A DNA stretch of 38,727 bases from Acidisoma silvae. GTDB lineage: Bacteria; Pseudomonadota; Alphaproteobacteria; Acetobacterales; Acetobacteraceae. The position numbers and the translations under genes were made by a program. Where the stretch lies: the NCBI RefSeq assembly GCF_020618775.1, contig NZ_JAESVB010000026.1, forward strand, positions 1 through 38,727. The letters are read 5' to 3'. The notes beneath the pieces are model-generated. The model had not been told where the DNA came from, searched no databases, and saw only the letters and a list, made by a program, of their open reading frames with translations. The stretch's first letter is position 1. Each line of letters begins with the position of its first letter. Below, piece after piece: positions 16,981 through 25,339 of this stretch.

Positions 16981-17891
16981 AGCGGGGGCACTGCCTGATC
17001 GCGACACCAGGCTGCAACCTGGGCATGGGTCGCGAACCAGCACCCGCCTTTTTGCTTCATATGCTCGACCAGTCGCGCCAGCAGCGGCATGCGGCTGCGA
17101 TGACCGATTACATGCGGGTGCATCGTCAGCAGAAATAGGCCGCCCTCTTCCCAGGCGCCGTCGAATTCGGCGCGAAAAATCTCCTCTACGGCTGAAGGAG
17201 CCGTATAGGGCCGCAGCGCTGAAAAGCGCAGCATGTTGAAATAGACGGCGTCATCCCTGATCCATTCCGGCGGCAGTTCCACAATGCCCGTCGGCTCGCC
17301 GTCCGCAATGATCTCATAGGGCTCGTCATCGGCCATCAGGCTGCTGTCGTACAGCAAGCCCATCTCACGAATGATGCGCAGCGTATTGACGGAAAAATCC
17401 CAGCTCGCGGTCCGCATCCCGACAGGGCGCACGCCCGTGAGCCCTGTCAGCGTATCCGCCGCGCGCAGGCTCAATTCGCGTTCGTTCTCATAAGGCAGAT
17501 CGGTATTCTTTTCGTGAATCCAGGAATGGATTCCGATCTCGTTGCCGTCCTGCGCGATGCCGCGCACTTCGTCGGGATGCAGCAGGGCCGAGACGGCCGG
17601 ATAGAAGAAGGTCGCGGGAATTGAATGTGTTTCAAGAAGCTTGCGAATGCGGGGAATGCCCTGCCGGTTGCCGTATTGGCCCTGGCTGATGCGCATGGGA
17701 CTTTCGTCATTGTCGCGCAAGGGAATCGTCTCATGATCGGCGTCGAAAGACAGCGCCACGGCGCATCTGGCGCCGTTCGGCCAATGCGTCGGTTTCAGGC
17801 TGCGTCCGGCCCGCGCGCGGCCCACGATCTCGCGCCATTGGTCTTCCTCCCAGCGCCAGGGTTCCAAGCCGTCCGCGACGGAAATGCTCAT
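16977..17891 (-). CDS. Polysaccharide-deacetylase-fold amidohydrolase
   Basis: A 304-aa NodB-fold protein. The start at 17891 has AGGA 8 nt upstream; the ATG at 17906 and the frame start at 17954 are less well placed. Motif 1 reads SFDADHETIPL and motif 2 is HSWIH, giving the metal-binding Asp and two His. There is no signal peptide or membrane anchor, unlike cell-wall deacetylases. The cytosolic form resembles the branch with HP0310-like proteins and cyclic-imide or allantoin hydrolases. With the hydrolase neighbours, an amide or imide of a small molecule is a likelier substrate than a polysaccharide. It is divergent from the deacylase gene at 18043. Confidence 0.83.
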   Translation of the reverse strand: MSISVADGLEPWRWEEDQWREIVGRARAGRSLKPTHWPNGARCAVALSFDADHETIPLRDNDESPMRISQGQYGNRQGIPRIRKLLETHSIPATFFYPAVSALLHPDEVRGIAQDGNEIGIHSWIHEKNTDLPYENERELSLRAADTLTGLTGVRPVGMRTASWDFSVNTLRIIREMGLLYDSSLMADDEPYEIIADGEPTGIVELPPEWIRDDAVYFNMLRFSALRPYTAPSAVEEIFRAEFDGAWEEGGLFLLTMHPHVIGHRSRMPLLARLVEHMKQKGGCWFATHAQVAAWCRDQAVPPL

Positions 17892-18042
17892 GCCTGAATT
17901 CCTCATTCTGACGTCAGCCCACGCCCGCTGACGCAGGCTTCGGCAGAGGTCCATTGTCGACCCGTTTCACAAAGATGCTATACTTCGCGGTCAATGCGGT
18001 TGGCTGGGCGCCGAGGTCATCGAAGTTCAAGAGGATTGTCAA

Positions 18043-19023
18043 TTGTCTGACTGGAGATTCGCTCTGGTTTCGCCGCCGGCGCCCGGTGTCAGGGCGCAAG
18101 GATTCCTTTCCTTCGACGACCCGGTCCTTACCGGCCGGGATTGGCCCTATGTCGCCATTCGCGGTGCTGCGCCCGGTCCCGCCGTTCTCATCACCGCAGG
18201 CATTCACGGATCGGAATACCCGGCGATCGACGCCGCCGTGCGGCTGGGCGCGCTGTTGAATCCACAGTCCATGCATGGCCAGGTTCTGGTGCTACCGCTG
18301 ATGAATCCCGGCGCCTTCTGGCAGCGGGCCGCCTATGTCGTGCCAGAGGACGGCCAGAACCTCAATCGGGTCTTCCCAGGCAAGGCCGATGGCAGCTTTT
18401 CGGAACGGCTGGCCTGGCAGCTTGTGCAGAAAGCCATCCGCCACGCGGATGCCTATATCGACATGCATGGCGGCGACATGCCCGAAGCACTAGTGCCGTT
18501 TTCCATCTACCAGGAAAGCGGCGACGCGGCGGTCGATGCCAAAAGCGACGCCCTGGCTCGCGCCTTCGGATCGCCGTCCCTTCTGATCCAGCGCCGCCGG
18601 ACGGACAGCCTATCGGGCATGACGATCGGCGCGGCGGCCGATTTTGGGGTTCCAGGCATTATCGCGGAAGACGGTGGGGCCGGCCTTTATGACGCGGCCA
18701 TCGCCAAGACGATGCTGGCCGGGGCGGAAAATGTGTTGCGCAGTCTCGGCGTTTTGGCGGATGCGACCGCGACCTTCATCTCTCCCGACCGCTACGCGGG
18801 CTTCCTGTGGCCGCGGTCCCGTCACGCCGGGTTTTTCCGCCCATCCGTCTGCGTCGGCGACAGCGTCGCGGTTGGCGATACGATCGGCATCCTCAAGGAT
18901 TTCTTCGACCAGACGACCGAGACGATCATCGCGGAAGCCTCCGGCCGCATCCTGTTCCTTGTGACCAGCCCGGCCATCGCCGAAAACGGGCTCATCTGCG
19001 GCATCGGCCTGCCCGCGGCTTAG
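18043..19023 (+). CDS. Succinylglutamate desuccinylase/aspartoacylase-family deacylase (M14-like)
   Basis: A 326-aa zinc carboxypeptidase-fold deacylase. Zinc ligands are visible as His55 and Glu58 in GIHGSEYP and His142 in DMHGGD. QNLNRVFPG at 105-113 is the usual substrate-binding block. The C-terminal part has the biotinyl-like beta domain typical of AspA/AstE relatives (VCVGDSVAVGDTIG). The start is TTG at 18043 with GAGGA 7 nt upstream; no ATG fits the family N-terminus. It would remove an acyl group from an N-acylated amino compound. Its stop is only 9 bp from the convergent M20 peptidase stop. Confidence 0.9.
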   Translation: MSDWRFALVSPPAPGVRAQGFLSFDDPVLTGRDWPYVAIRGAAPGPAVLITAGIHGSEYPAIDAAVRLGALLNPQSMHGQVLVLPLMNPGAFWQRAAYVVPEDGQNLNRVFPGKADGSFSERLAWQLVQKAIRHADAYIDMHGGDMPEALVPFSIYQESGDAAVDAKSDALARAFGSPSLLIQRRRTDSLSGMTIGAAADFGVPGIIAEDGGAGLYDAAIAKTMLAGAENVLRSLGVLADATATFISPDRYAGFLWPRSRHAGFFRPSVCVGDSVAVGDTIGILKDFFDQTTETIIAEASGRILFLVTSPAIAENGLICGIGLPAA

Positions 19024-19032
19024 CGGCAGGAC

Positions 19033-20412
19033 TCACGCGGCTTGGCCAAGCAAGGTCAGATAGCGGATCCAGGCGCGGAGGCCGTCATGCAGGCGGGAGA
19101 TACGAAAAAATTCGTTGGGCGCGTGATAGTCCTCGTCCGCCGTCGAGAAGGAGAAAAAGACCGTATCCAGCCCAAGCCGGTGCTTGAAGATGCCGCCGAT
19201 CGGGATCGTCGCGCCCATGCGCACCTGCAGCGCAGGCTCCCCATAGATCTCTTCCAGAACCTGCATGGCAAGATGCAAACCGGAATGGTCAGACGCGATC
19301 GCCGAGGGTTGCGCGCCACCCGGCTCCTGCGTGACCTTCAACGTCACGCCCGGCGGGCAATGCCGCCGCAGATGGGTTTCGACGCAATCGCGAATAGACC
19401 CAGGCGCCTGATCCGGCACTAGACGGCAGGTGATCTTGGCATGGGCCTCGGACGGGATGACGGTCTTGGAGCCAGGACCGCTATAGCCACCCCAAATACC
19501 GTTCAGTTCCAGCGTCGGCCGCAGCCAGTTGCGCTCCAGCGTCGACCATCCCACCTCACCGGCCGCCTCCGACGCGCCGACGGCCTGCAGATAGGCCGGC
19601 TCATCGAAGGGAATGGCCTGCACGGTCGCCCGTTCCGCCGCAGACGGCACAAGCACCTGATCATAAAATCCCGCGACCGCGACAGCGCCCGTCTCGTCAT
19701 GCAGGCTCGCCAGCAAACGGCTCAGCGCCTGCAGGGGATTGGCGACCGACCCGCCATGGCGTCCAGAATGCAGGTCCTTCGCGGCGCCCGTGACGGTCAC
19801 TTCCAAAGCACAGAGACCACGGCTCGCGACCGTCACGGTCGGCAGGTCGACGCGCCACATGGCACCATCGGCCGAGAGCACGAAATCAGCGCCCAGGGCC
19901 GCCGCGTGTTCGGCCACGAAAGCATCCAGATGCGCGCTGCCGATTTCCTCCTCGCCTTCGATCAGGAATTTAACATTGACCGGCAGTTTGCCCGCGCCGC
20001 GCAGAAAGGCCGCGATAGCGGACAGCGCTACGATGACAGGGCCTTTATCGTCCGAAACACCACGGCCATACAGCCTGCCGTCGCGCAGCATAGGCTCGAA
20101 AGGCGGGCTTTGCCATTTTTCGACCGGGTCCGGCGGCTGCACGTCGTAATGGCCGTAGATCAGGATGGTCTTCTGGCCTTCCGCATGCAGCCAGTCGCCC
20201 ATGACGACCGGATGGCCCGCCGTCGGCGCCACAACCACATTCTCAAGCCCGCACCATGCCATGTGATCCGCAAGGAAAGCTGCGCCCTCTGCCATGCCGG
20301 CGGCATAGGCGGGATCGGTGCTGACGCTTGATATGGCAGCAAACTGGCACAGCGTTTCAAGAATGCCGTCGTGTTGCGCTGCCACCCAGTCCAGCGGGGT
20401 CAGCCCCGTCAT
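19033..20412 (-). CDS. M20-family dipeptidase (carnosinase/CNDP-like)
   Basis: A 459-aa metallopeptidase. The zinc-site pattern is complete: GHYDVQP with His88 and Asp90, RGVSDDKGP with bridging Asp121 and the general-base Glu pair in EGEEEIGS (about 154-155). YGHYDVQP plus the long lid domain is typical of the M20 branch holding nonspecific dipeptidases and carnosinases. It is the last gene of a four-gene operon (creatininase, PanE-like, SDR, M20) and its ATG overlaps the SDR stop by 4 bp. It probably cleaves a dipeptide or N-acyl amino acid produced upstream. Confidence 0.92.
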   Translation of the reverse strand: MTGLTPLDWVAAQHDGILETLCQFAAISSVSTDPAYAAGMAEGAAFLADHMAWCGLENVVVAPTAGHPVVMGDWLHAEGQKTILIYGHYDVQPPDPVEKWQSPPFEPMLRDGRLYGRGVSDDKGPVIVALSAIAAFLRGAGKLPVNVKFLIEGEEEIGSAHLDAFVAEHAAALGADFVLSADGAMWRVDLPTVTVASRGLCALEVTVTGAAKDLHSGRHGGSVANPLQALSRLLASLHDETGAVAVAGFYDQVLVPSAAERATVQAIPFDEPAYLQAVGASEAAGEVGWSTLERNWLRPTLELNGIWGGYSGPGSKTVIPSEAHAKITCRLVPDQAPGSIRDCVETHLRRHCPPGVTLKVTQEPGGAQPSAIASDHSGLHLAMQVLEEIYGEPALQVRMGATIPIGGIFKHRLGLDTVFFSFSTADEDYHAPNEFFRISRLHDGLRAWIRYLTLLGQAA

Positions 20413-21155
20413 TTGCCACCGTCCACGCTCAGGGTCTGACCACTGATCCAGCCGGATTGCTCACGGGCGAAAAACAGAACGGCGTTGACGATATCCTCCA
20501 CGCGTCCCAGCCGGCGCGTGGCGATTGTTTCGACCAGACGCTTCTGGCCTTCGGGCCCATAGGCTTCCCACTGCCGCTCGGTCGCCGGGTTGGAGCGCAC
20601 GAAACCGGGCGCGACACTGTTGACGGTAATGCCGAAGGGGCCGAGTTCATGCGCCAGCTGCCTCGTCAATCCAATCTCACCGGCCTTGGCAGCGGCATAG
20701 GCCTGGATACCCGTCAGGCTGACACCGATACCGGCCCCGCTGGAAATGGTAACGATGCGGCCATAGCCCGCGGCCTTCATGGCGGGCGTCACCGCCTGCG
20801 CCATCAGAAAGGCACCGGTCAGATTGACGGAGAGGATCGCCTGCCACTCGGGCAAGGTCACGTCTTCCACCGGCTTGCCGGCCTGGCCGCAAACGCCGCC
20901 GGCACTATGAACCAGGATATCGGCACGACCGAAGGCAGTGGTGGTTGACTGCACAGCCATCGCATCCGTCACGTCTAGCACGGCGACCGCGAGCCTTTCC
21001 TGTCCATCCGCCGTCTCTCGTAAGCCGGCGTCATTGATATCAACGGCCAGTGTCTCGGCCCCGAGCGCTGCAAAAGCGCGCGCAATGCCGCGCCCTATGC
21101 CATGACCGCCACCCGTCACCAGAACCCGGCGGCCCGCGAACCCCTGCTGCATCAC
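20409..21155 (-). CDS. SDR-family oxidoreductase
   Basis: A 248-aa short-chain dehydrogenase. The cofactor loop GGGHGIG is at residues 15-21, DV at 61-62, and YxxxK gives Tyr153/Lys157. The usual NNAG is HSAG (83-86). The C-terminal ISGQTLSVDGGK is complete. The ATG overlaps the PanE-like gene stop by 4 bp (21152-21155) and the gene overlaps M20 at its own end. By operon logic it oxidises or reduces a hydroxyl/keto group in the same pathway. Confidence 0.92.
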   Translation of the reverse strand: MMQQGFAGRRVLVTGGGHGIGRGIARAFAALGAETLAVDINDAGLRETADGQERLAVAVLDVTDAMAVQSTTTAFGRADILVHSAGGVCGQAGKPVEDVTLPEWQAILSVNLTGAFLMAQAVTPAMKAAGYGRIVTISSGAGIGVSLTGIQAYAAAKAGEIGLTRQLAHELGPFGITVNSVAPGFVRSNPATERQWEAYGPEGQKRLVETIATRRLGRVEDIVNAVLFFAREQSGWISGQTLSVDGGK

Positions 21156-22180
21156 GCGTCCCCTGCCATGCTTAGCGCCAGATCGTCCAGATTGTCCCAG
21201 GCCAAGGAACGCGAACCATTCTCGATCTCATGGATCATCGCGATCAGTTGCGTCATCACGGGCACGGCCAGGCCGAGCGCAGCGGCCTCGGTCAGAATCG
21301 GCCCCAGTTGCGCGTCCACTTCCGTCTTGCGCTTGCGCACTGCAAGATCGCGCCAGATGCCGCTGTGGGATTTCGCGGAGCGCCGGTTATGCACGACCAT
21401 TTCAGACATCGAAGCGTCGATCGCGGCTTCCGTGCCATCCTGCCCGAAAGCGGCGGGGTCAAAACCGTTGAAGCCCCTCGGCTTTATGCCTTTAGTGCCG
21501 GCCACCGCCATCACTTCCCGCGCCAGCGCGGCCAGAACAGGCCGATGCCGTTCCGATGCCAGCACATCGGCGATCGAGGCATCGGTCAATGCCGTCGCAA
21601 AGAGCAAGGCGCCGTAGCCGAGCTTGCCCCAGAGATAGCCGAGGATATCCTCAGTCAACATGGCATCCGGCTCGAAGCTTGTCAGCACAGCATGCAGCGC
21701 CGTCACGCGCGGGCTGATCCGTCCGTCCAGTTCGCCCAGAACGCAGGCGCCCTTGCCGCCATACAGGATGCGGCCCGGCGCGATATAATCAGCGCCGAAA
21801 TTGATGAAGGCACCGATGACATTGTCGATGCCCAGCACCCGCCCGATGACGAATTCATTGAGACCGTTCTGGAAGGACGCGACATAGCCGCCTGCCGCCA
21901 GATGCGGCGCCAACGCCACCGAGGCCGACTCGGTATGATGCGCCTTCACGCAAAGCAGAATGCGGGAGAAGGTTCCCGATAGATCCTGCGGCAGAACGGC
22001 CTGCACCGGCACAGTGAGGGTCTCAATCGGCCCTTCGATCGTCAGCCCGTCGCGCTGCATGGCCGCGACATGGTCGGCCGCGGTATCGACGAATTGCACG
22101 TCTTCACCCACTCGTACCAGATAGGCGCCGATCGTGCCGCCGATGGCGCCCGCACCCCAGATCAGGATAGGACCGCTCAT
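21152..22180 (-). CDS. 2-dehydropantoate 2-reductase family protein (PanE/ApbA-like)
   Basis: A 342-aa ketopantoate-reductase-fold dehydrogenase. The Rossmann loop GAGAIGGTIGAYL is at residues 9-21. VKAHHTESA carries the Lys-containing block of the family, and WGKLGYGALLFATALTD carries the conserved Lys/Asn-type helix. It is somewhat longer than E. coli PanE (about 300 aa), and its place inside a hydrolase operon argues against a housekeeping pantothenate role. It would act on a 2-oxo or 2-hydroxy acid. It has 4-bp overlaps with both neighbouring genes. Confidence 0.88.
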   Translation of the reverse strand: MSGPILIWGAGAIGGTIGAYLVRVGEDVQFVDTAADHVAAMQRDGLTIEGPIETLTVPVQAVLPQDLSGTFSRILLCVKAHHTESASVALAPHLAAGGYVASFQNGLNEFVIGRVLGIDNVIGAFINFGADYIAPGRILYGGKGACVLGELDGRISPRVTALHAVLTSFEPDAMLTEDILGYLWGKLGYGALLFATALTDASIADVLASERHRPVLAALAREVMAVAGTKGIKPRGFNGFDPAAFGQDGTEAAIDASMSEMVVHNRRSAKSHSGIWRDLAVRKRKTEVDAQLGPILTEAAALGLAVPVMTQLIAMIHEIENGSRSLAWDNLDDLALSMAGDA

Positions 22181-22878
22181 GCCCAGGGACCTTCCAGAAG
22201 CGCGCGGGTTTCCGCCACCGCGACAGACCAGATCGCCAGCATTTCGGCATCGTCGCGCTGATAAAAGCCGCCGTAATTGCCGTCGCCCAGCATGCGGCGA
22301 ACGCCCGCCGGGTTCTGCAGGCGCAAAAGCTCAAGATCGGTCATAGGCTTTTGTACCTCGGGCGCGGTAACATGCGCGAGCCGCGTCCAAGGGAAATTCT
22401 CCATCCAGGACGCGTGGGACGCGACTTTGTCCGTAACCTGCACGGCCGCCCAGGTCTTGGGCGCACTCCACCAATTGTGAAAGCGCACGCTCGCATCCGG
22501 ATGATCGGCCATCCATTCCATAGCGAAGGCACCTGCGGGCGCATTGCCGCCATGGCCGTTGCACAGCAGGATGCGGCGGAAGCCGCTGCGGTAAACACTG
22601 TCCAGCATATCCTGCAGGATGTGGAGATAGGTCTCCATCCGCAGGGAAATTGTGCCCGGAAAGTCCTTGAAATAGGGCGTCAGCCCATAGCTTAGCGCCG
22701 GAAAGACCGGAACGCCCAGGGGTTCGGCCGCTTCCGCCGCCACGCGCTCGCTGAGGATGCTGTCGACCGAGAGGCTCAGATACGCATGCTGCTCGGTGCT
22801 GCCCAGAGGTAACACACAGCGATCATCAACCTGCAGGTAGGATTCCACCTGCATCCAATTCATCTCGCCTATACGCAT
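22177..22878 (-). CDS. Creatininase-family amidohydrolase
   Basis: A 233-aa metal-dependent amidohydrolase. Ligand positions match the family: Glu29 and His31 in GSTEQH, Asp39 and His109 in NGHGGN. A Glu appears in the later SHASWMEN block. The gene begins the four-gene operon and has a near-perfect Shine-Dalgarno (AGGAGG, 5 nt spacing). The family includes creatininase, FAPy deformylase and MftE, so opening a cyclic amide or cleaving a formamide are both possible. Neither creatinase nor creatinine deaminase is present nearby. Confidence 0.9.
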   Translation of the reverse strand: MRIGEMNWMQVESYLQVDDRCVLPLGSTEQHAYLSLSVDSILSERVAAEAAEPLGVPVFPALSYGLTPYFKDFPGTISLRMETYLHILQDMLDSVYRSGFRRILLCNGHGGNAPAGAFAMEWMADHPDASVRFHNWWSAPKTWAAVQVTDKVASHASWMENFPWTRLAHVTAPEVQKPMTDLELLRLQNPAGVRRMLGDGNYGGFYQRDDAEMLAIWSVAVAETRALLEGPWA

Positions 22879-23012
22879 GATACCTCCTATGGCGTCTTTG
22901 CCACCGCGGCCGCGATCGGCAAAGAGCTGTGCCAGACGCTATTCCACTAGAAATCGCGAGGCAAGGCACCAAAAGTTCAAACGGCTCGACCTTCGAGCTA
23001 CGCCAGCAAGCT

Positions 23013-23041
23013 GGCCACTCCCGGGGAAAGCGGGAGTGGCC
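23013..23041 (-). terminator. Hairpin after the SDR gene
   Basis: A perfect 11-bp stem: GGCCACTCCCG (23013-23023) and CGGGAGTGGCC (23031-23041), with a 7-nt loop. It starts 8 nt beyond the SDR stop at 23049. There is no strong T-tract, so it is a terminator or 3' stabiliser. It separates the AraC/SDR pair from the creatininase operon. Confidence 0.7.
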
Positions 23042-23048
23042 TCCGGTA

Positions 23049-23795
23049 TTACCAACCTTGTTCGGTCGGCAATACGAAGAGTTCGGCGACATCCATGTGT
23101 TTGGGCGCGTTCAACGCGAACAGTATTGTATCCGCGATATCTCCGCCTTCCAGGAAGGTCATGCGTTTTGCCAGGTCGTCCATTTGCTGACGGTAGGTAG
23201 GGTCAGTAATCTGATCATAGAGTTCGGACCTCACGGCGCCTGGCTGAATGCAGGTCACACGGATATTGTGCTTGGGCGCAATTTCCATGCGAAGGCCGTC
23301 CGAGAACGCCGCGACAGCAGCTTTTGTCGCGCAATATACTGTCAGGCCAGTGAAGACCTTGCGGCCAGCGATCGAGGACATGTTAAAAATATGTCCCCTG
23401 TGCTGCCTGATCATGTGCGGCAAAACAGATGCGGTTGTATTCAGGACGCCATTGATATTGACGTCGATCATGCGCTTCCATTCGTTGATCTTTAGCGCGT
23501 CGACGTCCGATAGCGGCATAAGCCCCGCGTTGTTAACCAGCACATCAATACGTCCGTATCGCTCGATAAGAATGTGGGTTGCCGCTTCAATAGAGGCTGG
23601 TTCCACCACGTCCATTTCGAGCGCTATCGCTTCTCCACCTGACAATTCGATGTCAGCAACAAGCGCATCAAGTCGGTCCTTTCGTCGGGCAGCCAGCCCA
23701 ACAATCATCCCCTGGGCCGCCAGCTTTTTCGCGGTAGCCGCACCAATGCCGCTTGAAGCCCCCGTGACAAGGGCGATTTTCGCTTCGGTATTCAT
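23049..23795 (-). CDS. SDR-family oxidoreductase
   Basis: A 248-aa short-chain dehydrogenase. I chose the ATG at 23795 (MNTEAKIAL) because GGAGGA lies 5 nt upstream; the frame is open to 23855. TGASSGIG is at 11-18, NNAG at 88-91, catalytic Ser at 140 or 141 and Tyr154/Lys158 in YCATK. It lies 135 bp downstream of the AraC gene on the same strand and is probably its target. The substrate is unknown. Confidence 0.92.
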   Translation of the reverse strand: MNTEAKIALVTGASSGIGAATAKKLAAQGMIVGLAARRKDRLDALVADIELSGGEAIALEMDVVEPASIEAATHILIERYGRIDVLVNNAGLMPLSDVDALKINEWKRMIDVNINGVLNTTASVLPHMIRQHRGHIFNMSSIAGRKVFTGLTVYCATKAAVAAFSDGLRMEIAPKHNIRVTCIQPGAVRSELYDQITDPTYRQQMDDLAKRMTFLEGGDIADTILFALNAPKHMDVAELFVLPTEQGW

Positions 23796-23930
23796 GTCAA
23801 TCCTCCGTAATTGGACCTCGGTTAAACGAGGTGTCCCTAGGACGGACAAAGACATAGTGGTAAGATTCAGGACGTTCGCTTGTGGGATTGCGGAAACTGT
23901 CGTAGTCTTGCGGCAATCAGATCCAGTCGG

Positions 23931-24770
23931 CTAACCGGTGCGATATTGGTTTGGGGACACGCCGGTTTCACGCCGAAAAACCTGAGCAAAATGGCTTGGG
24001 CTTTCGTAGCCGACCGTCATGGCAATTTCGATTATGGGCAAGTCGGTTTCTCTCAAAAGCTCTTGCGCACGCGTGATCCTCTGGCGAATAAACCACTGGG
24101 AAGGCGATTGGGACATACTGCTCCTAAAGCCACGGCTGAAATGAAACCGGCTCATTCCTGCAGCTTGAGCGACCTTCTCCAGATTGAATTCCTCTGCAAG
24201 GTTTTCCTCCATAAAGTCGACAGCGCGCCTTAGCTTATACCTCGGAAGCTGGTCGAGTTTTCTTGCAGGTTCATCGCTTGTTTCTCCATAACTCCGCACA
24301 AGATGAATTGTGAGACTTTGCGCTATTCCTTGCACGAAGATGGAGGATGCCGCGGAAGATGCCTGCATTTCTTTGTGCAACACAGTCAGCAAACTGGAGA
24401 TGACATCGTCTTGTGCGCCTGAAACGTCACGGAGTCGGACACCTGACTTTTGGCCGGCCACTTCTGCAATCATACGAGAAAGAAGCGAGAGCCCAAGATA
24501 AAGGTGGAGCACTTCAAAACTCGCGCCATTGTCGCTTTTCCACCGCATCATATAAGGGGCTGTTGCGTGTGTAAGGAAAAAGTCACACTTTGATACCTTG
24601 CGTCCATGCCATTCACCATTCAATTCGCGCTCTTCGACAAAAGCAGAGCCCGCAATTATCCAGACGAGGAGAGGTTCGGCGACGGCTGGGACGAGAAGAC
24701 CGTCTTCTGTCGGCGATCTTGCGAAGATCTGGATTTCGACCTCGCGCCAAGCATCGCCCTCGCTTTGCAT
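23931..24770 (-). CDS. AraC-family transcriptional regulator
   Basis: A 279-aa regulator with an N-terminal cupin-like effector domain and a C-terminal double helix-turn-helix from about residue 175. The HTH blocks are FNLEKVAQAAGMSRFHFSR and IIEIAMTVGYESPSHFAQVF, both complete. The ATG at 24770 has Shine-Dalgarno GGGAAG with 7 nt spacing. The longer reading starts at a GTG (24803) without one. It probably controls the SDR gene downstream. Two short palindromes lie just upstream of it. Confidence 0.9.
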   Translation of the reverse strand: MQSEGDAWREVEIQIFARSPTEDGLLVPAVAEPLLVWIIAGSAFVEERELNGEWHGRKVSKCDFFLTHATAPYMMRWKSDNGASFEVLHLYLGLSLLSRMIAEVAGQKSGVRLRDVSGAQDDVISSLLTVLHKEMQASSAASSIFVQGIAQSLTIHLVRSYGETSDEPARKLDQLPRYKLRRAVDFMEENLAEEFNLEKVAQAAGMSRFHFSRGFRSSMSQSPSQWFIRQRITRAQELLRETDLPIIEIAMTVGYESPSHFAQVFRRETGVSPNQYRTG

Positions 24771-24796
24771 TATTAAACTTCCCATTATAGATGCCA

Positions 24797-24825
24797 TTCG
24801 CACTTACGAATGTAAGAGCTACATT
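24797..24825. promoter_or_regulatory. Paired short palindromes upstream of the AraC gene
   Basis: TTCG-CACTTA-CGAA (24797-24810) is followed directly by AATGTA-AGAGC-TACATT (24809-24825), a perfect 6-5-6 repeat. They lie 27-55 bp upstream of the chosen AraC start. They could bind a regulator. AraC proteins usually prefer direct repeats, so the binder is uncertain. Confidence 0.35.
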
Positions 24826-25339
24826 AATCCTGAAGTAACTCGACCACGAAAGGAAACTTCCAGATTAACCATCTAACACAACACGTCCTATGATGGCAGC
24901 TACAACGGGAACCTTAATAACTTACGGCCGCTGATGTGTCGCTCCAGCGCGGACCCTGACGTTCGAGAGGTTGCTGGACGTGTTCTGCTCAAATCACTCT
25001 GTTCCGACACGGTCCTCACATGAACTTAGAGACGTCATCTATCTAGACATCTTATTATGGATGAAAAAGAAAGTGATAGCTATTGTCACGCTGTAGTGAC
25101 GGTGAGACTCAAAAATGGCGGATTAGTGCCAAATTCTCACACCAGACTCTTCCTCAATTTGTGGGCAAAGACGTCCTTGGTAGACCCGCCAAGCATTAAA
25201 AGTATTCAGCTAAAATGCCCTTTGCCGGTCGCGTTCCACAACTAACTTACCAGCCGCCTGTGAAACCGAATTGTTCAACTCAAAACACGCATTAGATCCC
25301 GAATACCTTGCCTTGATGCCCAAAGATAGAAGAAGACCT
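24826..25339. other. Gene-free, less GC-rich stretch
   Basis: About 510 bp between the AraC gene and the end of the flavin monooxygenase gene. The composition is clearly richer in A and T than the flanks. The only open frame of any size (25057-25245, plus) encodes 61 residues that match no family I recognise and has no good Shine-Dalgarno. A gapped inverted repeat GTGAGA (25102-25107) / TCTCAC (25135-25140) is visible. The stretch may be residue of a mobile element, but nothing proves it. Confidence 0.4.

Noticed and set aside
22177-22878. Reading the creatininase-family gene as true creatinine degradation
   Set aside because: Neither creatinase nor a creatinine deaminase is in the window, and the gene is coupled to a PanE-like reductase, SDR and M20 enzyme. 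The family covers several other amidohydrolases.
22919-22934. Sigma54-like element TGGCAC...TTGC upstream of the creatininase gene (minus strand)
   Set aside because: The spacing between TGGCAC and TTGC is 6 nt instead of 5, and sigma54 promoters tolerate little change there. No NtrC-type activator is encoded nearby.
25057-25245. 61-codon plus-strand ORF in the AT-richer gap
   Set aside because: No Shine-Dalgarno, no recognisable motif and no coupling to neighbours. It is more likely chance in a low-GC stretch.
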